Below are positions 20,301 to 32,189 of a stretch of DNA of 64,000 nucleotides, piece by piece. The DNA is taken from the NCBI GenBank assembly GCA_030734395.1, contig JAUZTG010000015.1:248001-312000 (forward strand), in the 5' to 3' direction. How positions within the stretch are numbered: the stretch's first letter is position 1; every line of letters begins with the position of its first letter. Origin of the DNA: Sarocladium kiliense. Its lineage: Eukaryota > Ascomycota > Sordariomycetes > Hypocreales > Sarocladiaceae. The notes beneath the pieces were generated by a model that was not told the origin of the DNA, searched no databases, and saw nothing but the letters and a program-made list of their open reading frames with translations. A program made the translations under genes and the position numbers.

Positions 20301-23300
20301 CACCCCACCGTCCGTTCTTTGGAGGGCTCCTGTACGTAACGGGAGCGTAAGGTTATTGTCTGCGGCCTCAGGTAGGACGAGACTACTTCCCAGCAGGCGG
20401 GGAGGAGAGATGGGGAGGGGAACCGGCAAAGTGTAGCCAAAGAGCGTGGTGAGAAGACGCCACGACGGGAGTACAGGACAGGGATCCAGGGGATCTGAGA
20501 CTGCCATCCTTGGTGGTCTGAGATTTCGCGCCTCGAAAACCACAAGGTGTTGAGGATTCGTGTGGCTACGTCTTGTGTATCCTAACGTATAGACCATGAA
20601 GGCAGTGCAAAGTTGTACTCGTTTCGTATCCCCGTGGTCGCGCCAGAAGCGGCAGCGTCATGAAGGGCTGGCAGCCGAAATTCCCGTGGAGTTCGATTCA
20701 TTTCATGGACATGCTGGACGAAGAAGTAATCCCAATCCGGCAAGATGACAAGCTGTTCCTCGCTGAAAGTGACTGGAATAAGCCTGTTTTGGCGCGAAAG
20801 TGGCATGGTTGTGCTGGACTGTTGTTGCGAGTGGCTCTTGGTGAGGACGCCCCACAGACGTCATTTGACGGCGTGCACTCGTAGAATCGAGAGGCTGCTG
20901 ATTCGGACCTTAGTGTGATCAAGAGATATTCCGCGGTCGGTTCAGGTACTGTGAAGACAGGCAGATCGGGATGATCGGCCATGCGCACACAGGTGAGACG
21001 AGATGCAGGTAATGAGCGTGGTCTAGTCACAAGGGTTTACGTTTTTAACAGGGCCTTTTGTTATGTATCACTATACGGTGTTGAACTGGGGAAGGCCTTC
21101 CCGAGAATGGAAGAAGTCACCTGCAGTAAGATAGTAAAGAGGAAAAAAAAAAGACAGCAATAGAGAACAATATCTTCTGCCTCAACGGCGAGACTACCAT
21201 GATCATTGCAGGTTATAAAAGATGGGAGAATGATTGAACGGGTGGAGGTGCAGGGTGGTACTTCGCATCAATCCACGCTGAGGCGCGCAAAGAGTGGACG
21301 GAGCCTGCAGATTCAGCTGGCAGCACTTGGCAGCAGCTGGCAGATTCGAGACAGGTTGGAAAGGTACGAAGTAACGGTACGGAGTCCCTTCCGCTGGTAT
21401 TGCAACGTGACGAGACAGCCGATGGCTTCCCACAGGCTCCAGAGAAGTCGAAACGATTCGCAACTGTAGAGCTGATTTTGACTGTGAATCTTGCTCGCAT
21501 GCGTGAGGAAAATATCCATAGATAGATGACACTCACTGTGTTCCGTCCGTGCGGTTGCATTTTCAGCTGTCGGGTCGTGAGTAACAAGCGGCAACGACCC
21601 CGGCCCTGCAGCGTGCCTTCCGCCTCATTTTGGCACGTCCTTCCTCGCTCAGCTTCTTGCTCGACACACAAAAGATTGAACTTCGTCCCGTTCACAGAAA
21701 GTTCCCTCAAACCTTTCGACGCGCCCGGCACGCCTGTTGGCTCCTCTCAATGCTTCGCAGCGGCTTCGTTTAATCAATCTATTTCAAGCTCATTACAAAA
21801 GGCAACTCCGACCGAGACCGCGCACCCCTGCCCCAATTTCTTGTCCATCTGCACTTGTCCTTTGCCGCTCCTCTGAACCAACGCCGAGTACAACGACATC
21901 AAGCGATGATGACTGCCGATGATGCGTCCGTTTCATTTACAGAGTTCTTCGCCGAAATCCAACGGCCAAGCGCATTGCGGCTCCCATCCCCAGCCAGCAT
22001 AACAATCCTCGCCCTATAGGGAACACATTAGCGAGATTCCCAGCGATGGCCATACCGAAATGATGGCCATTGTTATGCATGCCCCCTGCTCTTTGTGCGC
22101 TTGATGTAGGTACGACAACTCCCCATCCAAGCTGCAGTCCATTCTTGATGACACCAATTGTGAGACTGCTATGGTAGCCACTGCAGGGAGTGAGCAACTT
22201 GGCCCTCTCCATCGCGTTAAATCTTCGTACCACTTTGACCCATTCGCACCGGTCATCACCGCTTCCGAGCATCCATTCAGCGCTCTTCCGGGACTCCGGT
22301 ATCGCAAACAACCACGTTTTCGTTCCAGCGGTAGCACCGCAGAGAGGCGGAGCCAACCTCTGCGGCTGTCCGGCCGTTCCAAAGTCTGGTTTAAGGCCCT
22401 GTGAGTGCACGATCTAAGGGCGTGTGCTCGCCTATTGTGCTACTCCACGTGCAGCATCTCGACTGCAACGCTTCACCAGGACTCAAACATTGCCTCTTTC
22501 GGCCATTCGGAACTCGATGGTGACCCACTACCATCAGCTAACTCAATCGAGACTTCGTTGTGCCATCGTGTGATTGTTCATCATTCTTCCAGCGATGAGT
22601 AGAGTCCTGTGTCCATGGAGGTGCGTATCCTGCCCGATTGCTGCACTGCCTCTCGTGGAGCCTTCGGCACGTTAGGAATAGCATCATGCTAGATGGCTTT
22701 GAACATGTTCACCTATAGGCTGTCAAGGTACAACATTTACTCATCGCGCAGGGCAACTCTTCGAGCATAGGAAAGTCACAAGGTAACAAACATCGGTCTA
22801 AGAAACAGGGTTATGTGAGGTCAAAATGCTAGCGCCTTCGTTTTTGGCTCAAGACAATCCGCCATGAGCTAGCTTCGATCCAGCACCGCCAATTCCGCAC
22901 GGTGGTGCGGAGTAGCAGCACAGCGATTCTCCCGGGTTTCTTCAACCGTTCTTAGGCAAGATGTGAATACCGCGAGATCACAAATATAAGACTTCAGATC
23001 GTCAAGCCTTCCACATCTCTATTTGGTATAGGCTCAGGAGAGCCCCTTATCGAGGTACAGCTTGATGAGACTTCAGAATACTGAAGCAACCTACCACAGA
23101 GGATGCCATACACCCTTGCGCCGATCCCAGCTCCCTCTGTGAGTGCCTCAGCGCGCCCAACCAAACCCGGACAAATTTGCAGGCCAAATTGAGGCGGCCC
23201 TCGGTCTGATATTATACTTGATCGGCTAACATATAGGCCGAAGAAACGCGTCATGCAGGTCATCTTAACGAACCAAACAATTTACTGCGGCGCATCCTGG

Positions 23301-26300
23301 GTGGGCGCCAAGAACCTCAGAAGCCGAGGTGGCGCTTTTGTCTTGTTCAACTGCCTACACCCCAATGTCATCCCGTCAATCAGTCTCCTGGGTGAGATGG
23401 TTCACCCCCTCTCGACGCCGCTCTCTTTGTACGATCGATCTGGGATCCAGGCTGTGTAGGATGTACTGCTATGTTGCACACACTTTGGTTGCATGAGGTC
23501 GTGAAGCCCTCTGGGCTACGGCATGGAGGCGAGCGGCTTGACAGCGTTCCGAACGGTGCACTTCTGGACTTTACACGATTGTTGCCTGCACATGGGTAGT
23601 CAAGACGAGACTGCCATTGTTACGCTCAATGGTCACGACTGTGGTGCACTTCTCTGGCCGCAGTTGGCATATAAGACAGACCCGCCGTAATCCAGGATCG
23701 CATTCGCAGAAGCCGAACGATTGCAATATTCAACGAACAAACTCAAGCTAGACCACGGCATGCTTCTGCCATCCACGGCTACGCAATTAAAGGTTGAAGT
23801 TTCCAGTTCCTCCCATGGAATGACTCGAGAGGTTGGCACAGGGAGTTCTATCATCTGTGAGCTCGCCTCCAGTAGGATCTGTGCGCATCATCTAACCCTT
23901 CCTACAAGTTCCAGAATCCATCACATTCAGTGCCTTTTCGGTGAGTGGGACGATATTCTCCTCCAGTCTGGGCGCTGGAAGGGTTTCCCAAGGAGTGTCA
24001 TTTCTCTAGTGCGAGTGCAATGAGCCAAGAGCTGGCATGCAGGGAGCGGGAGGTAATCGCTCGAAAGTAGTGCCAGGAACAAGTTGTTGGCCAGCCCCAG
24101 TGTTATTGCTAGGCCAGGCACAGCTCACCAACTGTGGCTTCCAAGTGCGCAGCCACGGCGGTCACGTTTGGCGCCACGGCAGAAGCTCCGTGTCCTGACC
24201 CAAGTGTGTAAAGGCCTACTGACGATTCATTACGCGATGGAGAGCATCGCAAGCGTCATTTGCCTAGCAGAATGATACTGATCTGGGCGGGAGGTGACTG
24301 ACATCCTAGCGGCAGACTACGACCAAGGACCATCCCTCGTCGAGAAGTCAATCCAACCAGCAAAACCATTTGGCCATAAGTCCAGGGGTGTCTGCTGATC
24401 CGGGAGCCTGACCTCACCCATCGCCGTGTCCCATCTGATCGCCGACGCTACGTCAAATCGCGACCCTGACGCCGTCATCGCCCGTCTGCCGAGCACAGGC
24501 CACACCGTGTTGACCGGAATCTTGACGGGCATCAATCATTCTTTGGGTGTTCAGATCCGACAGGTCCCCCAAGCAGCCACGTCCGAACGCGAGCGAAGAA
24601 GAACTAAACCAAAAGACCCAGTAAGTTTTTGTCAGGCTTGGGATTGAGAAGTACCCAACCCTTCGAACACCTGAGCAATGTGGTTTGTCCCTGCTTGATC
24701 CCGCCCTGCCATTCTTGCACACAATGTTACGGGCGGTCACCAGGTTAGTGCCGCGGATGGCGCGCGACGGACGGGCCATACTATGGGGCAATAGCTCCAA
24801 AGGCAAACAGGCTTGTTGCCCGTGCTCAGCTGAATTGCCCATGTTCCTGAGCACTCTCGGGAACATATACTTGCCCCGATGATAATCATCATCGCCACAC
24901 CTGTTCGTTGATCACATCCTTCATGGCCACATCGAAAAGCATCGCAACCATGATTCCTCGCTGGACGATCCTAGTCTGTCCCGATGTGGAGGAGACATGG
25001 AGGGTGACGGGAATGAGCTCCAAAGGGCGATGCACCCTGGGCTTCGAGGGAGCTCAGGCCAGCCTGCAGCTGATCCTTGCGCCGCTCGGCACGTCCCACT
25101 ACCGGGCGCCAACCCTGGCTTCACCTGGGGCATGCCGCATCGCTGGGGGGCCTCGCCCGCGAAGCAGCTCTCTCCCTCCCAAGCCAAAGCTCCGAATGGC
25201 CCACTTCCTGCCCACCACCAATGATCCCTGTTTTGCTTTGATTTGCGTTGTGGATGCGCATCCTGCCACCCTCCACTACAGCCGGCAGGATGTCCCATCA
25301 CGGGATGGCTGCCAATCATCGCTGACCGGATATGTAGACACCCAGGGGTGTCCTCATCGTTCTCACTTACACGCGATTGTCGCTGGTAAAGACGCCCTAC
25401 AAACGCAAGGCGCGCCGCGGCAGACGGACCACACACTCCCAGTATGTCAGCTTTCAACTTTTACTTCTGTCCTCGCAGCTGGAGCACAGATCTTCCGTCG
25501 TGTTCAGCTGGATGTATTGCACCGATGGCTTGTGTTCTTGGCCGCTCCGTACCCATCGAGTCTTGTGGCTATCATCAGCTGAGAAAACTTTGACGCCTTT
25601 GATGATGGCAAGTGTTGTCGTCGAGTCTGTCAATGAGGGCATACTCTTGTGCAGTTGGGTTGCCAGACTTGATGATCCTGAACACGGAGGGTGCAGCGCA
25701 AAATGCCACTGCCGCGTCACAGCTGTCGATCACGGCAGACCTGCGATCGTGCTGGCTAGTAAGCCAGAGGCGAACTACCTAGTTAGTCAACTGAGCGAGA
25801 TCACCATGCTTCCTGTCCTCACCCTTCTTCTGTTTGCTCCCTTGACCTACCTGCGCACCCCACTCCCCCTTCTGGGGTCAGGGAGGGCTTTGGATCTCTT
25901 CTCTACACCCCACCCCTTCCCGTCCCTTGCCTTGACCCCCCTCCCCTAGTTCCATCGCGCTATACTGGGAGAGGTCAGCGTCCATCAAGTCACTGGATAC
26001 TATCATCTCAACGGCGAGTACTGGGGAAACGCCCATTTGCGTTTGGATCCCAGCCGCCACTGATCTCGAGGATTATCGGAGCCTAGGCGATGGCTTGCGT
26101 AGCCTTGCCGGCGGGGTTGACGTTGAGCCAGGGTCTTGCTTGCTCTCCGTTTGGAGGTCAAGCTTGGCTACGACACTACTTATCGTTCAACCATATGTCT
26201 TTGCACCCTCGCCTCTCGCTTTGCAAAGGCATTGCAACGACCACAACGTCTCTACTCTCAACATCCGCTTGGATTGATTTCTTGCCTTCCTCAAGGGCCA

Positions 26301-27624
26301 ACCCCCTGGAATCCCACTCAACGCCATAGATCTGTCGCCAACCGGACTATATTTTCGCCCTTTTCACGCCGTCGACGCCTCCGGACGCAGGGCAACTCAA
26401 CCTGCATACACCAAAGCCCTTCCAAACGAACAAGGCCGCTGCTTGTCTCTGATCGACCTGACGCCATCCACGGAATCCCGAGACTTGACTCTGCCTCTGC
26501 CCCTCATGTTCTGAATCATCACTTCTCCCTTCTCGCTCTCCCTCCACTTATCCTTCTTGTTCCCTTGCGCAGCCTGGGTCCCGCCCAATTCTCAAACACC
26601 GGGCTTGAGATCTGCCTGCAGCTGCTGACCCGATCTCTTCTTTCCCGCCTCATTAGTTTTGGCTGCACTTGCAAAAACCCGCTTGAGTCGCCATCCCCAC
26701 TGTCTCGAAGCAAGGAGGAAGCGGCACTCATCTTGGATCGCCTTTGCACTCGCTGCCACATCGCTACCGTGCATCTATTTGGAGATTATTGTAAGTCGAA
26801 GCCGGATATTCACCTGAGATACTCCCCCATTTTCTCATGCTTGTTCCGACTATCGCATTCTAACATGCATGCCTAGCACAGTATCCAGGTGCTGATCTAA
26901 TCTCTCTCGCAGACGACCACGCGGCTACCCTTCCCCAATACGAACTTCGCTCTCTCTCTTTCTTACCCTTCCACACATAGTCCTACGTTACGCTCGTTTT
27001 GCTCCCCTTTCCAACAATAAAGCGCGGTATCCAGAGGGTTAACACACCCTCTTGGCACTCCCTTTCCTCTCAACGCCATAAGAAGCGCCCCTCCTCCGCG
27101 GTCTCTGAGACATCAACAAACCATTTCAGCACCACATTCCTCGGAGCCTAGCAGTTTGTGGCGGGCCTTGTCGAGCATTACGCCTCATTTGAACGTGAAG
27201 ATCGTTCTTGGAATGCAAGTGTCTCGACTGAGGATCGAAGCAAATTGCCAACGACGGGCCAGTTCCCAACTTTCGCCAGTCAGATTCCCCGAAGTTGCGG
27301 GCTTGTCTCAGAGCGCCACTGCCACGGCCGCAGAGCTTGGAACCAGCGTCACCACGGATGTGCGGCTTTGATACGGGCAAAGCACCTCTATTTTGCTAGT
27401 CTCTTGACTGTTACACATCAAATCTCCGGGCACGAGGTCTTCCCAAGAGACTGGAATCCATTTGAAGGGCTGCTTCCCCTCGAGTCAAGACCCATCGAGA
27501 CCTGATTCTATTACCCATTTTGTTGCGACCTTGATCCAGAAAGTGGTCTGCATTCTTCGCCCTCCTCCGCCCCGAAACAAACAGCCTCTTCTTTCTCCCC
27601 TCGTCTCTCTCCCACGACAGCTTG
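17378..27624. other. About 10 kb without a convincing gene, upstream of medA
   Basis: No open frame here shows a known motif, a plausible multi-exon structure or the GC3-biased codons seen in flanking genes; the longest frames (180-246 aa) are rich in Cys, Ser, Arg and Pro and look random. No tRNA, rRNA, transposon ORF or long repeat was found. The composition is not AT-rich, so it does not look like a RIP-degraded transposon island. The right part (about 26000-27620) is pyrimidine-rich and contains a likely leader intron. It is best read as the regulatory and 5'-leader region of medA, possibly with non-coding transcripts. Confidence 0.5.
26791..26876 (+). other. Probable 5'-leader intron upstream of medA
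   Basis: GTAAGT at 26791, a TCTAAC branch motif at 26859-26864 and TAG at 26874-26876 (or CAG at 26879-26881) form a complete fungal intron signature of about 86-91 nt. It lies about 750 nt before the medA start in non-coding sequence, so it would be a leader intron. Confidence 0.45.
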
Positions 27625-30145
27625 ATGTCTGCTGTCAAGTTCCAGTGTCCGCCTTACAAGCTGTACGAGGTGAGTCCAACCCCAGAGAGTGTGGCCACCA
27701 GACTTCCCACTTGACTTATTCCCCAAGACCCCCTTCCGTTTGACCATACTCAAGAGAGGGGAACCGTGGTTCCGCAACTTTGACTCTCGCTGTCTTCGTC
27801 TTGTTGTGAACTGGACTGAGCTGTGTCTTGTAACTTTACCGAAGAGAAACTGACGAGCTCGCTTGCCCACAGCCGGACTATCATCCACAAAAGCCAATAA
27901 TTGTTGGCGTGGACGACAGGCTCGAGTCTCCTGAGACGGTCACTCTTCGTTACGAAGAAGCTGCCCGAGCAGCCAGTGGGGGAGACCCAGCAGGGGACTC
28001 CCCTCCTAGATTGTTGGAGATGGCAACTTACGGCAAGGCACAATTGCCCTCGATGCCCGGTACGTTGTTTGATACATGAGACCGCCGCCTGCGTGCCTCG
28101 CGCAGTGCTGTGTCATCTTCCCCTTCAACACAGGAAGCATCGTTCGACTACGTTCGTGTTGAGCTAACACAATGGATTCGGCAATAGGCTACGACACATC
28201 ACGGTATCAGGAAAATGCATACGAGCAGTATCCATCTCAGTCTTTCCCCCAGCAATCGGTGGACAAGTTCGCCCAGCTGAATCAACAGTCCTTCGCTGCC
28301 AACAATGCCGCGGTGGCTCAATATATGCCCCCGAGCATTTCAGTGCTCTCCTGTCAACCGACATCAGGGAGCGCCGGGACTAAAGTCTACCTGAAGATAT
28401 CGTCGGCTTACGATCTCTTCCCCATCTCATCACCCATGCCATTTGTAATCCTCATCTTCGGATCAGAGAAGTGCGCAGTACAAGATGTCGCTCGGGATGC
28501 TCAGGAAGGCCAAGGGTATTTCTATTCCTGCAGTGCCGAAGTGCCCCAGCTGCTGGTCACGGGTTGCGGAGGAAGCAGCGTGCCTCTGGCCCTCCTGATT
28601 GAGGGTCCCTCCGGGGAGGAGATCTCGCGGACTTCGGCGGGCTCGTTCCAGTACGTCGAAGGGTCTGCAGATGACATCACGCGGACAGCCAAAATCCCAA
28701 AGCATGACACTACACCAGCTGGTACGCAAGTCGATCAGGCGAGCCCTTCAGCCAAACCTGAGGAGCCTCAAATGCCAAATGATTCGACTACAAATACTTA
28801 CGACTATCCATCACAACCAGGACACTACAACCAACACTACCAAGGCAACAACGACATGCTCACTGCCTACAGAACATCAAGCTTCACCGAGCCGCCGTAC
28901 CAGCGCCGGGCCGGGCCGGTATGGAATGGGTTTGGTGGACCGTTAGGAAGCACCGGTCGCAGCCCAGCGTTGGATCATACTTTGACGGGCCGCTCATCTT
29001 TGACGCCACTGCCGATGCCATCATCCACATCTAGCGGTACACCTCAACTTGTACGAACCAGCATCGCCCAAAATGCCGGCGGTTACGCCTCCGGGTATTT
29101 TCCATCGAAGGCGAGCCTGAAACTCAACGGCAAGCTCGATTCAATGACGGAGAACTGGACGCAAGAGGAGTGGTCCGAGCGGCGTCGCCTCGTGGTTTTC
29201 CGCAAGAGCCAGTCCGGCTCGACACTCCATGCCAGCTTTCGCCCAGTCTCACCGAGTGAACGCCCTCAAGGGAGCACTTGCGTCTCTTGCATCTGGTGGG
29301 CCGAGAAACGAGAGTGTTATGTCACATCTGTCGATACCATCTATCTCTTGGAGCAACTCGTTGCTGCCCCCAACAAGTTTACTGTCGAGGAGAAGAACCG
29401 CATCCGACGCAATCTAGAAGGATACCATCCCCTGACAGTATCAAAGGCTAAAGCGGAAAGCGAGGAGTTCTTCAAGCTTATCATGGCCTTTCCCCACCCC
29501 AAACCCAGGAACATTGAGAAGGACGTGAAGGTGTTCCCGTGGAAGGTCCTTGAGTCTGCTCTCAAGAAGATCATCGGCAAATACTGCGCCAGTCCCAGCA
29601 GCCTCTTGCCTCCTACGAACTCTATGCCTCCACAGCCGCCGCATCACCCTCCAGGTGCTGGAGGCTACGCACCTTTGCCGACACCGCCAGCTGCGCAAAC
29701 GCTTAGCTCTCAACATGCAGATCCTCATGGCCCATACGCTGTGCACTCAGGTCACAATGATAATATTCCATCGCCAAGATCACTTCCTGGTTCTCAGGGA
29801 CCCTGGGCGCCTTATACCACGGCACCGGCGTACCCTACCGCTGCCCGAACCAGCAGCCCTAACGCGAGATACTCAAGCCCTCAACAACCACCCCTAAGGT
29901 TGACAACAGCACCTCTGCCTGCTGTTACGAGTTACGACACTCGTACTGTGACAACAGCTGGATATGGAAGTTCCGGACTGCACACACCCGTTAGCCACCA
30001 TCCGTCAACGGCGACACCCCCACGATGGGAGTCAACGCCCGCAAACTACTCCGACAGTTATCCAACTCTCCCGGGCCACCATACTGCGAGCGCTCAGACG
30101 GTGTATAGTGCTTCCGGCTATGCTGATGGAACTCCTCGTGCATAA
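27625..30145 (+). CDS. medA: MedA/Ren1/Acr1-type developmental regulator, 3 exons
   Basis: Exons 27625-27669, 27873-28059 and 28188-30145 give 729 aa in frame. Exon 1 (MSAVKFQCPPYKLYE) and exon 2 (PDYHPQKPIIVGVDDR..., ending LPSMPG) have coding character. The long ORF's own ATG (28172) lies inside intron 2, whose branch (GCTAAC) and acceptor (AATAG at 28187) surround it. The N-terminal third has a PSISVLSCQPTSGSAGTKVYL segment (IPT/TIG-like). Residues about 400-545 hold the conserved block: EEWSERRRLVVFRKSQSG, CYVTSVDTIYLLE, EEKNRIRRNLEG, and KPRNIEKDVKVFPWK. The rest is Pro/Ser/Tyr-rich. Homologues (A. nidulans MedA, Fusarium Ren1, Magnaporthe Acr1) are nuclear regulators of conidiophore patterning. 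A large gene-free region precedes it. Confidence 0.92.
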
Positions 30146-32189
30146 TCCCAGATGCAAAATCAGGCGGGCCTCAAGACCATCACTAGACAAAGGCCACCGA
30201 CTTGACGCACGCAGGGATGGAACGAGGCAGATGATCATGACCAGTCACAAGTGCTCGTTATTGCTCGTGGCAAAACCCCCTTGAACTCCTGGCTCATTTC
30301 GAACGGGGTGCAAGTACATCCCGTGCAAACGGCCCTTGATTCCGCCTGCACATAGAGCAGCGAGATTGGACAGCCTCGTGAACAGCCATGATGGTCGCGC
30401 GGGAGAGTCATGTGCTCAGTCGTTCGCCAATGGCCTGGCGGCATGTACCCTCTGCTACTACCCCGTTATAGAATCAAGGCACCAAGGCTATCTGCCCATG
30501 TCTTGCGGCAACGGCTGGGTTGGGGTAGGTGTAGTGGTGCTATCCTCTTCGCATCGACCACACATGGCACCCTGTGTCGCAGCCGAGACATCATCTATCG
30601 TGGCGGCTTTTGAGCTGATCATGTCCACCTGGTGGTGTGGCTTATGCACTGCTCCCACTCCTATCCGACATGCAGCATGCATGCACTCTGGGGCGCATGC
30701 ATAATCTGCCAGAGGAGCTAATCACGGGGTCTGCCTGAAGGCTTTCAACAGAAGATCCGACCAATCCGCGCGTCAACTCCCACCGAACATGTTTCGGCGC
30801 TGTCTCGCATGCGCTTGGATCATCTTCACTGGATCATGTCTCTGACGCCCGTCAGTTGAGGGAGGGGTGGTTTCAATACTCGCGCCAAAGGGTGGTCATG
30901 CGGCCTCTCGGTAGTCTGACCCCACCGAACCCCCCCCCCCCCCCCCCCTCACATCCCACCCTCCCTCACGTCTGTCGCCCGCCTACTCTACGATCATCCG
31001 GACAATATTTCGCATGGCGCGGGTCGAAAGTGGCTGGGCACTCTTACCCTTCTTCACGCCTTGGGATCTGCGCTGAGCCTCCCTAAGACGCGTGTGTTCA
31101 CGTCCCGAGGGAGGTCTCGTCTCTGATGGACATTCGTTATGAGAGGGTCCTTGCACTTCCACCGTCCAGGTATGGCATTGTCGCCTTGGCGCTGCATCAC
31201 TTCACCCTTCTTGACTCCCTGCACGGCTTTCCCGCTTCAATACGAGTTGAGATGGGCGGGCGGCAGAGTCATTCACCACCTTGTCCGCGTCATGGATAGC
31301 CATTCGAGACCGAGAGTGCGGCTTCTCTGGCCTCATCGGCACACGAATACATCTCACAATCTCACACCTACCACTCGCTTTTGCCACTACTACACTACCA
31401 TCCACCCTTCCTTATTACCTTTATGAATATCTTTAGACACGGGCATGAGAGATGATAGAGCTGGGTTTCTGGTGTTTGTTTTCCTGTTTTTCTTGCTCTT
31501 TGTTGTTTGCACCCCTCCCCAAGCTCCTCTCAAGACCTGGGGAAGCATTGCATCTAGTTCGATTTGATTTTCTGCTCACTGTTTGGCTGCTTTATGCTTG
31601 AATTGAGGAAAGTGCACGGAAGAATTACTTGGATTGAATCATCATTATACCCCATTGGCATCAAGAGGAGGGAATTATGGAGTAGGCTTCGGGGAACAGG
31701 TTTTCAGGCATACTTAGAACCAAGGGTTATATGAATGAGGGGCCAAAGGACTAGTTACTTTCCGATGGAAAGTCTGATGATGATAATGGTAATAGCAGAT
31801 TTGTCTTTTCACCTGCTTTGTCGACTGTGGCTTCGTGATTGGCATAAATGCCTTGGATGGACGTGTAAGCCAGCACCAAGGTCGAACATCTGGTAGATCT
31901 TCAACAACCTCGACGTAAGATTAGAATAACAGCAGATGAGAAAGTTTGGAAAATACACAGAGAAAACGTGGGTCCTATCTTTGCTCTGTGATTCCGCCGG
32001 TTGAGTCGTCCTCAGTGCGCGGTAAAGCATTGTTCATGCAAGTTCGCTACGAACCACATTCTGCAAGATCGTGACCGCGATATCAGATTTCAAGCAACCG
32101 TGTATTTCTTATCCCATTAGTCCATTTAAAACAAGTACCCAAAACGCCCCGTTCTGAATTAGTTTCAACCAACGCCGCTCTGTATATCA
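30146..32189. other. Intergenic, convergent 3' ends of medA and the PKS
   Basis: About 2 kb between convergent genes. It contains a 19-nt C run (30930-30948). No coding region is supported; frames here are short and random-looking. Confidence 0.5.
30930..30948 (+). repeat. Homopolymer of 19 C
   Basis: An uninterrupted run of 19 cytosines on the plus strand, read directly. Its length in the genome is prone to assembly error. Confidence 0.8.

Noticed and set aside
24908..25582. 224-aa frame in the gene-free region
   Set aside because: No recognisable motif, no codon bias like neighbours, no supporting intron structure; likely random.
26136..26876. 246-aa frame upstream of medA
   Set aside because: Ser/Leu/Arg/Cys-rich from a pyrimidine-rich leader, and it runs through a strong intron signature (26791-26876).
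28172..28187. ATG at 28172 as the medA start
   Set aside because: It lies inside an intron, and two upstream exons continue the frame with coding character.
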